From contig NZ_JAAZQK010000007.1 in assembly GCF_012275445.1 (NCBI RefSeq), forward strand, positions 1 through 64,000: a stretch of 64,000 bases of DNA. The letters are read 5' to 3'. Shown piece after piece: positions 55,861 through 63,879 of the stretch (position 1 is the stretch's first letter; every line of letters begins with the position of its first letter). Below the pieces are notes generated by a model, which did no database searches, had not been told where the DNA came from, and saw only the letters and a program-made list of their open reading frames with translations. Source of the stretch: Rhizobacter sp. SG703. Lineage in GTDB: Bacteria; Pseudomonadota; Gammaproteobacteria; Burkholderiales; Burkholderiaceae_C. The translations under genes and the position numbers were made by a program.

Positions 55861-57225
55861 ATGAACCTGAACCTGTCGAAGGTGGCCGGCGCCTTGTCGC
55901 TGCTGGCGCTGACCGGCTGCGCGTCCTTCTCGCCCGACGGCGGCTTCGACCGCGTCGCGTCGCTGACGCGCGAGCGCACCGGCATCGCACCGATCGCGCC
56001 GCGCGACGCCGGCGCGTCCGACGCGGCACGCACCCGCACCACCGAACTGCTGCAACACCCGCTGACGCCCGACGCCGCCGTCGAGATCGCACTGCTGAAC
56101 CACCGCGGCCTGCGCGCGAGCTTCGCCGAGCTCGGCATCGCCGAGGCCGACCTCGTGCGCGCCGGCCGCCTGCACAACCCCTCGCTGCGCTTCGGCCGGT
56201 TGGCCGGCGGCGGCAGCGTCGAGATCGACCGCGCGGTGATCTTCGACGTGCTGGGGCTGCTGTCGATGCCGACTGCGTCGCGCATCGAGCGCGATCGCTT
56301 CGAGATCGCCCAGTTGCAGGCCGCCGCCGACGCGGTGAGCCTGGCCGCCGAAACGCGGCGCGCGTTCTTCGACGCGGTCGCCGCGCAGCAGTTGCTGGGC
56401 TATGCCGGGCAGGTGAAGGAGGCCGCCGACGCGTCGGGCGAACTCGCCCGACGCATGCGGGCAGTCGGCAACTTCAGCGGCCTGGAGCAGATGCGCGAGC
56501 AGGCGTTCGAGGCCGACGCGCTGGCGCAATGGCTGCGCGCGCGCCACCAGGCAGTGGCCGGGCGCGAGCGCCTGGCGCGCGCGCTCGGCCTGGCCGACGA
56601 CCTGCCGCCGTTCACGCTGCCCGAGCGCCTGCCCGAGCTGCCAGCCGCGCCGATCGACGCCCGCAACGCCGAGCAGGCGGCGATGGACAAGCGCCTCGAC
56701 CTGCTGATGGCCCGGCGCGGCGCCGAATCGACCGCCGCCTCGCTCGGCCTGACGAAGACGACGCGTTTCATCAACGTGCTCGACGTCGGCTACCAGAACC
56801 AGAGCAGCCGCAGCGACGCCGGTGGCGAGCCGCGTCGCAACGGCTACGAGATCGAGTTCGAGCTGCCGCTGTTCGATGCCGGCAGCACCCGCGTCGCGCG
56901 CGCCGAGGCCACCTACCGGCAGTCGGTCGACCGCGTCGCGCAGCTCGCGCTGCAGGCCCGCTCGGAGGTGCGCGAATCGCACTCCGCCTACCTCAGTGCC
57001 TACGCACTGGCGAAGCACTACCGCGACGAGGTGGTGCCGCTGCGCAAGCGCATCTCCGACGAACAGATGCTTCGCTACAACGGCATGCTCGGCAGCGTGT
57101 TCGAGTTGCTGGCCGATGCGCGCGAGCAGATCGCCGGCGTGACCGGCGCGGTCGAGTCGTTGCGCGACCACTGGATCGCCGAAACCTCATTGCAGACGGC
57201 GATCGCCGGACGGAGCCAGCCATGA
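55861..57225 (+). CDS. TolC-family outer-membrane lipoprotein (copper operon)
   Basis: A 454-aa outer-membrane efflux-type protein. The signal ends in a lipobox LTGC (Cys20). Two OEP repeats cover the body, with long coiled-coil helices (ALLNHRGLRASFAELGIAEADLVRAG is the recognisable TolC/NodT motif). In copper and heavy-metal operons such proteins accompany multicopper oxidases without their own inner-membrane pump. The start at 55861 was chosen because the lipoprotein signal begins there. Its stop overlaps the oxidase start in ATGA. Confidence 0.9.
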   Translation: MNLNLSKVAGALSLLALTGCASFSPDGGFDRVASLTRERTGIAPIAPRDAGASDAARTRTTELLQHPLTPDAAVEIALLNHRGLRASFAELGIAEADLVRAGRLHNPSLRFGRLAGGGSVEIDRAVIFDVLGLLSMPTASRIERDRFEIAQLQAAADAVSLAAETRRAFFDAVAAQQLLGYAGQVKEAADASGELARRMRAVGNFSGLEQMREQAFEADALAQWLRARHQAVAGRERLARALGLADDLPPFTLPERLPELPAAPIDARNAEQAAMDKRLDLLMARRGAESTAASLGLTKTTRFINVLDVGYQNQSSRSDAGGEPRRNGYEIEFELPLFDAGSTRVARAEATYRQSVDRVAQLALQARSEVRESHSAYLSAYALAKHYRDEVVPLRKRISDEQMLRYNGMLGSVFELLADAREQIAGVTGAVESLRDHWIAETSLQTAIAGRSQP

Positions 57226-58589
57226 CCCAACGCAGAAACTTCTTCAAGGCCGCCGGCGCGACGCTGCTCGGCGCCGCCACCGTCAGCCGCGTCGGCGCGG
57301 CCTCGCTGCCCGAGGCGGTCACGCAGACGAGCGCGACGCTGCAAGCGCCGCCGCCACCGCCCACCGGCCGGCCGTTCAACCCGATCGTCACGCTCAACGG
57401 CTGGTCGCTGCCGTGGCGCATGAAGGACGGCGTCAAGGAGTTCCACCTGCTGGCCGAGCCGGTGGTGCGCGAGATCGCCCCCGGCATGAAGGCCAACCTG
57501 TGGGGCTACAACGGCCAGAGCCCGGGGCCGACGATCGAGGCGGTCGAAGGCGACCGGGTGCGCATCTTCGTGACCAACAAGCTGCCCGAGGTCACCAGCG
57601 TGCACTGGCACGGCATCCTGCTGCCGTCGGGCATGGACGGTGTGACGGGGCTGACCCAGCCGCCGATCGCGGTCGGCAAGACCTTCGTCTACGAATTCGT
57701 GCTGCAGCGCTCGGGCACCTTCATGTACCACCCGCATGCCGACGAGATGACGCAGATGGCGATGGGGATGATGGGCCTGTTCATCGTCCACCCGAAGGAC
57801 CCGCGGCAGCTGCGCGTCGACCGCGACTACGGCTTCATCCTGAACGCCTACGACGTGGAGCCGGGGGCCGCGACGCCGCGCGTGAACACGATGCTCGACT
57901 TCAACCTGTGGACCTGGAACAGCCGGGCGTTCCCCGGCATCGATCCGATCGTCGCGCGCACCGGCGAGCGGGTGCGCATCCGCGTCGGCAACCTGACGAT
58001 GACCAACCACCCGATCCACATGCACGGCCCGCACTTCGAAGTGGTCGGCACCGACGGCGGCTGGGTGCCGAAAACGGCGCGCTGGCCGGAGGTGACGACC
58101 GACATCGGCGTCGGCCAGATGCGTGCCTTCGAGTTCGATGCCGTGGCCGGCGACTGGGCGATCCATTGCCACAAGTCGCACCACACGATGAACGCGATGG
58201 GGCACGCGGTGCCGACGATGATCGGTGTCGACCACCGCGAGGTGGCGCAGAAGATCGCGAACCTGGTGCCCGACTACATGGTGATGGGCGACAAGGGCAT
58301 GCACGACATGGCGGTGATGGAGATGCCGCTGCCCGACAACACGCTGCCGATGATGACCGGCACCGGCCCGTTCGGCCCGGTCGGCATGGGCGGCATGTTC
58401 AGCGTGGTGAAGGTGCGCGACGACCTGCCGCGCGGCGATCACCGCGACCCCGGGCCGTACCGGCACCCGCCAGGGACGCTGGCGCACGAGTACGGCGGCG
58501 AGCCCGGGGCCCCGGCGCGCGCGCCGGCGGCGCAACCCGATGCCGGCACGCTGCAGGTGCGCAAGCCGCAAGGCCATGCAGGCCATTGA
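57222..58589 (+). CDS. Tat-exported multicopper oxidase
   Basis: A 455-aa copper oxidase with twin-arginine signal (RRNFFKAAGATLL). Trinuclear and type-1 sites are visible as HWHG, HPHADEM, HPIHMHGPH and HCHKSHHTMNAMGH. The latter gives the Cys-His electron path and the axial Met. A Met/His-rich segment after the last copper site (VMGDKGMHDMAVMEMPLPD, GPVGMGGMF) resembles the Met-rich regions of cuprous oxidases. It probably oxidises Cu(I) in the periplasm. It is coupled to the TolC-like gene by a 4-base overlap and followed by the cupredoxin-CusF gene after 42 bases. Confidence 0.93.
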   Translation: MTQRRNFFKAAGATLLGAATVSRVGAASLPEAVTQTSATLQAPPPPPTGRPFNPIVTLNGWSLPWRMKDGVKEFHLLAEPVVREIAPGMKANLWGYNGQSPGPTIEAVEGDRVRIFVTNKLPEVTSVHWHGILLPSGMDGVTGLTQPPIAVGKTFVYEFVLQRSGTFMYHPHADEMTQMAMGMMGLFIVHPKDPRQLRVDRDYGFILNAYDVEPGAATPRVNTMLDFNLWTWNSRAFPGIDPIVARTGERVRIRVGNLTMTNHPIHMHGPHFEVVGTDGGWVPKTARWPEVTTDIGVGQMRAFEFDAVAGDWAIHCHKSHHTMNAMGHAVPTMIGVDHREVAQKIANLVPDYMVMGDKGMHDMAVMEMPLPDNTLPMMTGTGPFGPVGMGGMFSVVKVRDDLPRGDHRDPGPYRHPPGTLAHEYGGEPGAPARAPAAQPDAGTLQVRKPQGHAGH

Positions 58590-58631
58590 AACCCGACCCG
58601 ATACGACACGACACACGAAAGGACCTGAACC

Positions 58632-59408
58632 ATGAACACCCGCTTCCCGATGACCCTGAGGACACCGATGACCCTGACGACCCTGCTGGCCCTGGCGGCC
58701 GCCGCACTGGCGCTGCACGCGGCTCCCGCATCGGCCCACGGCGATGAAGACCATGCCGCGCCGCGCCGCTACGACGCCGCCAAGGTCGAGGAGACCCCGT
58801 TCGGCCACGAAGGCAACCCGGCGAACGTGCGCCGCGTGATCCCGCTCGGCATGAGCGATGCGATGCGCTTCACGCCGGCCGACATCACCGTGCAGCGCGG
58901 CGAGACGGTGAAGTTCGTCGTGCGCAACGACGGCAAGCTGCTGCACGAGATGGTGCTGGGCACGCCGGCCGACCTGAAGGCCCACGCGGCGCTGATGCAG
59001 AAGTTTCCGGAGATGGAGCACGCGAGCCCGAACATGGCGCATGTGAAGCCCGGCGCCAGCGGCGAGATCGTCTGGCAGTTCACGAAGGCCGGCGACTTCC
59101 AGTTCGCCTGCCTGCAGCCCGGGCACTTCGAGGCCGGCATGCTGGGCCGGGTGCTGGTGGCCGGCGACGCGCCCGCGATGACGCAGGGCGAGGTGCGCCG
59201 CATCGACAAGGCCCAGGGCAAGCTCACGCTGCGGCACGGGCCGATCGCCAACCTCGAGATGCCGGGCATGACGATGGTGTTCAAGGTGTCGGACCCGCGG
59301 CTGCTCGAGAACCTTCGCGAAGGCGACACCGTGCGCTTCAGCGCCGAGCGGGTGAACGGGGCGATCGCCGTGACGGCGATCGAGCCCGCCGCGAGCGCCG
59401 CCCGGTGA
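58632..59408 (+). CDS. periplasmic cupredoxin-CusF fusion protein
   Basis: A 258-aa exported copper protein with Sec signal (cleavage after APASAHG). Residues about 60-175 form a cupredoxin domain with a type-1-like site: His in LLHEMVLG and a Cys, His, Met cluster in ACLQPGHFEAGM. Residues about 180-250 form a CusF-like OB domain with His in LRHGPI and the Met pair in MPGMTMVF; the Trp of E. coli CusF is replaced by Met. Fusion would place an electron-transfer copper and a Cu(I)-chaperone site on one chain, suitable for feeding the adjacent oxidase. It converges on the Crp gene. Confidence 0.88.
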   Translation: MNTRFPMTLRTPMTLTTLLALAAAALALHAAPASAHGDEDHAAPRRYDAAKVEETPFGHEGNPANVRRVIPLGMSDAMRFTPADITVQRGETVKFVVRNDGKLLHEMVLGTPADLKAHAALMQKFPEMEHASPNMAHVKPGASGEIVWQFTKAGDFQFACLQPGHFEAGMLGRVLVAGDAPAMTQGEVRRIDKAQGKLTLRHGPIANLEMPGMTMVFKVSDPRLLENLREGDTVRFSAERVNGAIAVTAIEPAASAAR

Positions 59409-59436
59409 AGGCCGGCGCGCGGGCGGACGCCATCGG

Positions 59437-60189
59437 TCAGCGCGTCGAGGCGACGCCGCCGTCCGACCGGCCCGACGCCGCGGCCAGGCACAGCAGCCCG
59501 AGCGTCGCGCTGCACTCCTCGGCCGTCGCGATGCACTCCAGCCCTTCGCGCTCGACATGCGCCGGCAGTTGCAGCCACGCGGCCGGCGCCTCCAGCATCA
59601 CCTGCGCGCGCTCGGTGCGGACCCAGCCGGCGTCGGCCAGCTGGCCGAGGTAGATCCAGGTCTGCCGCCGCGACAGCCCGGCCAGCTGCCCCATGAAGGC
59701 CTGCGACACCGGCAGCCCGATGTGCAGCCCGCGGGCGCGCGCCTGCGCCGGCGCGAAGGCCGCCGCAAAGGTCGCCAGCACGTTCACCAGCCGCTGGAAG
59801 CCGCTGCCGGCGAGCCGCAGCGCGAGCTGCTCCTGCATGCGCAGCGCGGTCGCGGAATGCAGGCGGCCGATGTCGTCGCCCGGCCCGCGGTCGCCGGCAT
59901 CGCGCGCGGCCCGCACCGTGGCCGCCGGCACCTTGACGGCCACGACATCGATCAGTGCCGTCACGTCATACAGCGCGCGGTCCTGCCCGAGCGGCGAGCC
60001 CCAGCCGATCACGTCGCCGCCCCACAGCACCGCGACGCCGACCTCGGTGCCCGCGGCCACGCGGATGTGCAGGCTGACCGCCCCCTGGCGGATCGCCATC
60101 CAGTCGGCCAGCTCGCCGCCGGCCCGCACGATGGCCTGCCCGCGGCGGAAGACCTGCTCCACCGCATCGTCGATCCAGTGCGCCGGCAT
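59437..60189 (-). CDS. Crp/Fnr family transcriptional regulator
   Basis: A 250-aa regulator. The N-terminal cyclic-nucleotide-binding-like barrel covers about 15-120, without Fnr-type Cys cluster. A dimer helix follows, then a C-terminal winged helix (about 155-225) with recognition segment MGQLAGLSRRQTWIYLGQLADAGWV. The start at 60189 overlaps the flgH stop by one base (TGATG), so it is coupled to flgH. It is last in an operon with flgH and three envelope or small genes. The C-terminal about 25 residues are Ala/Ser-rich. Ligand unknown. Confidence 0.88.
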   Translation of the reverse strand: MPAHWIDDAVEQVFRRGQAIVRAGGELADWMAIRQGAVSLHIRVAAGTEVGVAVLWGGDVIGWGSPLGQDRALYDVTALIDVVAVKVPAATVRAARDAGDRGPGDDIGRLHSATALRMQEQLALRLAGSGFQRLVNVLATFAAAFAPAQARARGLHIGLPVSQAFMGQLAGLSRRQTWIYLGQLADAGWVRTERAQVMLEAPAAWLQLPAHVEREGLECIATAEECSATLGLLCLAAASGRSDGGVASTR

Positions 60190-60902
60190 CACCACACCGC
60201 GAGCGTCTTGGCCATCACGCGCTGCAACCAGCTGCGCGAAGCCGCCTCGGACACATCGCCGCTGCCGGCGCTCTCCAGCGCAGCATTGGCCACGTCGCGC
60301 GAGCTGACGATGTTGCCCAGCCGGATGTCCTGCGGGTTCACGATGCCGGAGAAGCGCAGCGCGCTCGCACCGCCGTTCACGCCGATGCGGCGCTCGCCGG
60401 CCACCACCAGGTGGCCGTTGGGCAGCACGTTGATCACCGAGACGGTGAGCTGCGCGCTGAACTCGGTCGCGACCTCGGTGCTGCCGCTGCCCTTGAACGA
60501 ATCGCTGCTGCCGGCGTTCGCGTCGACGTTCAGGATCTTGTCGAACAGGCCGCCGTTTTTATCTCCATTGCCCGGACCTTTGACCGCCTGCTTGTTGTCG
60601 CGGCTGGTGTCGGTCGCGCGCTTCTGCGAGGCCTTCAGGCTTTCGGCGATGTCGACCTTCATCGTGTCGCCCACCGCCTGCGGCCGGCGCTCGCCGGAGA
60701 ACAGCGAGGCCGCTTCGAGCTGCGGCTGCCAGATCGCGCCATTGCTGCGGCGCTCGATGAACATCGGCGCCAGCGGCGGCGCGGCGCTGACCGGTCCGGG
60801 CACCAGGCTGGGCGGCGGGCTCGCGCAGGCCGCCAGCGCCAGCATCAGCATCAGCACACCGGCCGCTGCCGCACCACGTACCGCGTACTTCGGGGGTTTC
60901 AT
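60189..60902 (-). CDS. flagellar L-ring protein FlgH, orphan copy
   Basis: A 237-aa outer-membrane lipoprotein, lipobox AAC (Cys26 in LALAACASPP). It belongs to the FlgH family that forms the outer-membrane ring around the flagellar rod: SLFSGERRPQAVGDTMKVDI near the N-terminus, FSAQLTVSVINVLPNGHLVVAGERRI and SGIVNPQDIRLGNIVSS. The disordered middle (about 90-130) and the C-terminal RSWLQRVMAKTLAVW are also family-like. No P-ring (flgI), rod or hook gene is near. It shares ATGA with the preceding lipoprotein gene and TGATG with the following Crp gene. It may be a relocated flagellar gene or part of another envelope-spanning machine. Confidence 0.9.
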   Translation of the reverse strand: MKPPKYAVRGAAAAGVLMLMLALAACASPPPSLVPGPVSAAPPLAPMFIERRSNGAIWQPQLEAASLFSGERRPQAVGDTMKVDIAESLKASQKRATDTSRDNKQAVKGPGNGDKNGGLFDKILNVDANAGSSDSFKGSGSTEVATEFSAQLTVSVINVLPNGHLVVAGERRIGVNGGASALRFSGIVNPQDIRLGNIVSSRDVANAALESAGSGDVSEAASRSWLQRVMAKTLAVW

Positions 60903-61483
60903 TCGAATCCTTGGATGAGCGCCCGCACCACCGGTGCGAGCTTGGTTCTTGTCGTGGCCCACTTGCTGGCGCCGAAGCCGGCGTCGTCGACGCGGTAGCC
61001 GCTGCTCGCGAGCAGCGCGCCGCCCGATCGCTGCAGGCTCATCGACGCCGCGCTGAGGTACGGCCGGGTCGTGTCGCCGAACGGCGGCGTGTCCCAGTCG
61101 ACCGTGGCGGCGTAGCGCAGCCAGACCTCGCAGTCGTCGGCACCGGTAGCCGCACCGGCACCGGCCTCGTAGACGCGGCTCGCGACGCCGATGCTGCGCA
61201 GCTCCGCCTGCAGCGCCGGCACCAGGTCGGGCAGCGGCGCGTTGCGGTTGAACTCGATGCACAGCCGCTTCACCGGCGCATCGCCGTAGTGCACGGTGTC
61301 GCTCGCATGCGACGGCGAGCGGCCGATCGCATGCGCGGTCGCGCTGCCGGTCGCCTTCACCAGCTCCCAGGTCGGCGCCGGGCTCAGCAGCGAGCAGCCG
61401 GCCAGGCCGCTGCAGGCCGCCGCCACCGCGACGGCGAATCGGTTCGGCAGACGTGTCGACACCGCGGCCTCAGGCGATCTCAT
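60899..61483 (-). CDS. lipoprotein of unknown function in the FlgH operon
   Basis: A 194-aa lipoprotein (lipobox LAGC, Cys30 in SGLAGCSLLSP). The mature part has an alpha/beta pattern: VKRLCIEFNRNAPLPDLVPALQAELRSIGV, a metal-free CEVWLRYAATVDWD block and a C-terminal WATTRTKLAPVVRALIQGFE. I do not recognise the family. It overlaps the upstream small gene by 14 bases and flgH by 4 bases, so the three are coupled and probably act together in the envelope. Confidence 0.75.
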   Translation of the reverse strand: MRSPEAAVSTRLPNRFAVAVAAACSGLAGCSLLSPAPTWELVKATGSATAHAIGRSPSHASDTVHYGDAPVKRLCIEFNRNAPLPDLVPALQAELRSIGVASRVYEAGAGAATGADDCEVWLRYAATVDWDTPPFGDTTRPYLSAASMSLQRSGGALLASSGYRVDDAGFGASKWATTRTKLAPVVRALIQGFE

Positions 61484-61808
61484 CGATGCGGCCGGCCAGG
61501 TCGAGCCCGGCCTGCGTCGCATAGCCCGCAGCCGCCTGGGCCACGTCGGCGACCAGCCCGTCGGGCTCGCCGAGCACGGCCAGCGCGACGTGGGCGGCCA
61601 CCCGCGCCGCATCGGCCATGTCGGGCGTGTCGTCGTCGGCACGCGCCCGGCCGGCGTCGCTGAGCGACACCAGCGTGCTGCTGGCGTCGCCGGGCGATGC
61701 CGGCGATGGCGGGTGGGCTGCGGCGCCGTGTGCACCGTGCGGTGCCGCGGCCGGGGCCGATGCATGCGCGGCAGGCGCACCGGCGCCGATCGAAGCGGTG
61801 TGTTCCAT
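61470..61808 (-). CDS. small protein of the FlgH operon, 112 aa
   Basis: Unrecognised family. The first about 45 residues are Ala/Pro/His-rich and probably disordered; the rest is helical (ADAARVAAHVALAVLGEPDG, then a GYATQAGLDLAGRIDEIA end). A TLVSLSDAGRARA segment resembles the short V-x-L-S motif found in several small flagellar proteins. This resemblance is weak evidence. A GAGGGAGA ribosome site lies 7 bases before the ATG. It overlaps the downstream lipoprotein gene by 14 bases. Confidence 0.6.
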   Translation of the reverse strand: MEHTASIGAGAPAAHASAPAAAPHGAHGAAAHPPSPASPGDASSTLVSLSDAGRARADDDTPDMADAARVAAHVALAVLGEPDGLVADVAQAAAGYATQAGLDLAGRIDEIA

Positions 61809-61870
61809 GGGGTCTCCCTCGCGAATTCGCCCGGCGCGGTCTGGGCCGCCGCCGGGCCGGATGCCGGGTG

Positions 61871-62104
61871 TCAGGCCGCCGGGCGCGGCGTGGTCGTCGC
61901 GGCCAGCGACAGCGTCGACAGCTGGCTCGCGAGGTCCGGCTTCGGCGGCGCCGCCGGTGCGGGCTCGGACCCATCGGGCGCCGCAGCCGAAGTGGCTGCA
62001 GGCTTCAGGCTGGAACCGAATCCACCCGGTGCCGCGGCCGGCGGGTTGGCGGCCTTCGGGAGTGCAGGGGTCGGCAGGTTGCCGGCGGGGCGGGCGATGT
62101 GCAT
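61871..62104 (-). CDS. possible small Pro/Ala-rich protein, 77 aa
   Basis: A low-complexity reading frame (Ala, Pro, Ser) ending in PDLASQLSTLSLAATTTPRPAA. It lacks a good ribosome site and could be non-coding leader instead. It is listed because it is co-directional with the FlgH operon, 62 bases upstream of the 112-aa gene, and begins 21 bases after an inverted repeat that looks like an operator. Confidence 0.35.
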   Translation of the reverse strand: MHIARPAGNLPTPALPKAANPPAAAPGGFGSSLKPAATSAAAPDGSEPAPAAPPKPDLASQLSTLSLAATTTPRPAA

Positions 62105-62124
62105 GGTGCGGGGTGTGCGGGTTG

Positions 62125-62147
62125 CGATGAGTGAATTGTTCTCATCG
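62125..62147. promoter_or_regulatory. inverted repeat upstream of the FlgH operon
   Basis: CGATGAG-N9-CTCATCG is a perfect 7-bp inverted repeat with 16-bp centre-to-centre spacing. The spacer is A/T-rich (TGAATTGTT). It lies in the 235-base divergent region between the FlgH operon and the Rieske-reductase gene, and is a plausible binding site for the operon's own Crp/Fnr-like regulator, though it does not match the classical CRP or FNR consensus. Confidence 0.45.
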
Positions 62148-62339
62148 CCCGCCGGGCCGATCGCCGGAAAAGCATGTCGCGCGGTGACCGCGGCGGGCGC
62201 TGGGTGATGGATGTCACCGAGGGCTCGGCGGCGGCGGGGCGGGACGGGGCAGCGGTCATGGTGCGGTGTCATTGCCACAGCCCTGGGGTCACGGCCCCAT
62301 TCGTGCCACGATGTCCGACCGCAACCACCGGAGCGACCC

Positions 62340-63866
62340 ATGAGCGACAACACCCCGCCCGACCTGCAGGCCGGCATCCCGCTCGAACGGATCGCCGACG
62401 GTGCGATGCTCGCCGGCCGGATCGACGGCGAAGACGCGCTGCTGGTGCGCCAGGGCGATGCGGTCTACGCGATCGGCGCGCAGTGCAGCCACTACCACGC
62501 GGCGCTGGCCGACGGCCTGCTCGACGGGCACGTGCTGCACTGCCCGATGCACCATGCGCAGTTCGACATCCGCAGCGGCACGGCGCTCTGTGCGCCGGCG
62601 CTCGACGACCTGCCGTGCTGGCGCGTCGAGCAGCAAGGCGGCCAGGTGTTCGCGCGCGAGCGCATCGTCGCCGCGCCGCGGTCTCGCCGGCAGGCACCGT
62701 CGGACGCGCTCGACGACGTGGTCATCGTCGGCGGCGGCGCGGCCGGCCTGGCCGCCGCCGACACGCTGCGCCGCGAGGGCTACGACGGCCGGCTCGCGAT
62801 CGTCAGCGCCGATGCCGACCCGCCGGTCGACCGGCCGAACCTGTCGAAGGACTTCCTCGCCGGCACGGCCGAGGCTGACTGGATGCCGCTGCGGCCGGAC
62901 AGCTGGTACGCCGAGCGCCGCATCGAGCTGCTGCTGGGCACGCGGGTCGACGCGATCGACGTGGCCGCGCGCCGGCTGCAACTGGCCGGCGGCGCGACGC
63001 GGCCGTTCGGCGCGCTGCTGCTCGCCACCGGCGCCGACCCGGTGCGCCTCGACGTGCCCGGTGCCGCGCCCGGCCAGGTGCTGCGCCTGCGCAGCTTCGC
63101 CGACAGCCGCGCGATCGTCGCGCGGGCGGCGTCGGCCCGCTCGGCGCTGGTGATCGGCGCGAGCTTCATCGGCCTCGAGGTCGCGGCGTCGCTGCGCACG
63201 CGCGGGCTGGCGGTGCACGTCGTCGCGCCCGATGCGGTGCCGATGCAGCGCGTGCTCGGCCCGGACCTCGGCGCCTTCGTGCGCGACCTGCATGCCTCGC
63301 ACGGCGTGGTGTTCCACCTCGGCACGACGCTGGACCGACTCGACGGCACGCAGGCCCGGCTGGCCGACGGCACGGTGCTCGCGGCCGACCTGGTAGTCGC
63401 CGGCGTCGGTGTGCGGCCGGCGCTCGCGCTGGCCGAGCAGGCCGGGCTCGCCGTCGACCGCGGCGTCAGCGTCGACGCCTGGCTGCAGACCAGCGCGCCG
63501 GGCATCTTCGCGGCCGGCGACATCGCGCGCTGGCCCGACCCGCATTCGGGCGAGCGCATCCGCGTCGAGCACTGGACGCTGGCCGAGCGCCAGGGCCAGG
63601 TCGCCGCGCTGAACATGCTCGGCCGGCGTCGCGCCTTCGACATCAGCCCGTTCTTCTGGAGCCAGCACTACGACGTGACGCTGCAGTACGTCGGCCATGC
63701 CGAACGCTGGGATGCGATCGAGATCGACGGCTCGCTCGCGCAACACGACTGCAGCGTGCGCTACCGCCTGGGCGGCCGGGTGCTCGCGGTCGTGACGATC
63801 GGGCGGGACCTGGAAAGCCTGCGCGCCGAGCGCGCACTGGAGGCCGACCGGGTGCCGGTGGGCTGA
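62340..63866 (+). CDS. Rieske [2Fe-2S]-ferredoxin reductase fusion (AIFL-type)
   Basis: A 508-aa cytoplasmic flavoprotein. The N-terminal Rieske domain (about 8-105) has ligands CSH and CPMHH (C-x-H...C-x2-H). The FAD/NAD domain (about 120-400) shows VVIVGGGAAGLAAADTLRREGY, then the NAD-binding VIGASFIGLEVAASL and ASGIFAAGDIARWP-like FAD motif (APGIFAAGDIARWP). A C-terminal reductase domain follows. Such fusions resemble mammalian AIFL and bacterial ferredoxin reductases that feed oxygenases. The start at 62340 gives MSDNTPPDL, with GGAG upstream. It is divergent from the FlgH operon. Confidence 0.92.
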   Translation: MSDNTPPDLQAGIPLERIADGAMLAGRIDGEDALLVRQGDAVYAIGAQCSHYHAALADGLLDGHVLHCPMHHAQFDIRSGTALCAPALDDLPCWRVEQQGGQVFARERIVAAPRSRRQAPSDALDDVVIVGGGAAGLAAADTLRREGYDGRLAIVSADADPPVDRPNLSKDFLAGTAEADWMPLRPDSWYAERRIELLLGTRVDAIDVAARRLQLAGGATRPFGALLLATGADPVRLDVPGAAPGQVLRLRSFADSRAIVARAASARSALVIGASFIGLEVAASLRTRGLAVHVVAPDAVPMQRVLGPDLGAFVRDLHASHGVVFHLGTTLDRLDGTQARLADGTVLAADLVVAGVGVRPALALAEQAGLAVDRGVSVDAWLQTSAPGIFAAGDIARWPDPHSGERIRVEHWTLAERQGQVAALNMLGRRRAFDISPFFWSQHYDVTLQYVGHAERWDAIEIDGSLAQHDCSVRYRLGGRVLAVVTIGRDLESLRAERALEADRVPVG

Positions 63867-63879
63867 AGCGCGTCGAGCG

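Noticed and set aside
62174-62339. Coding sequence upstream of the Rieske domain in the same or another frame
   Set aside because: No ribosome site and no domain; the Rieske homology begins shortly after the ATG at 62340.
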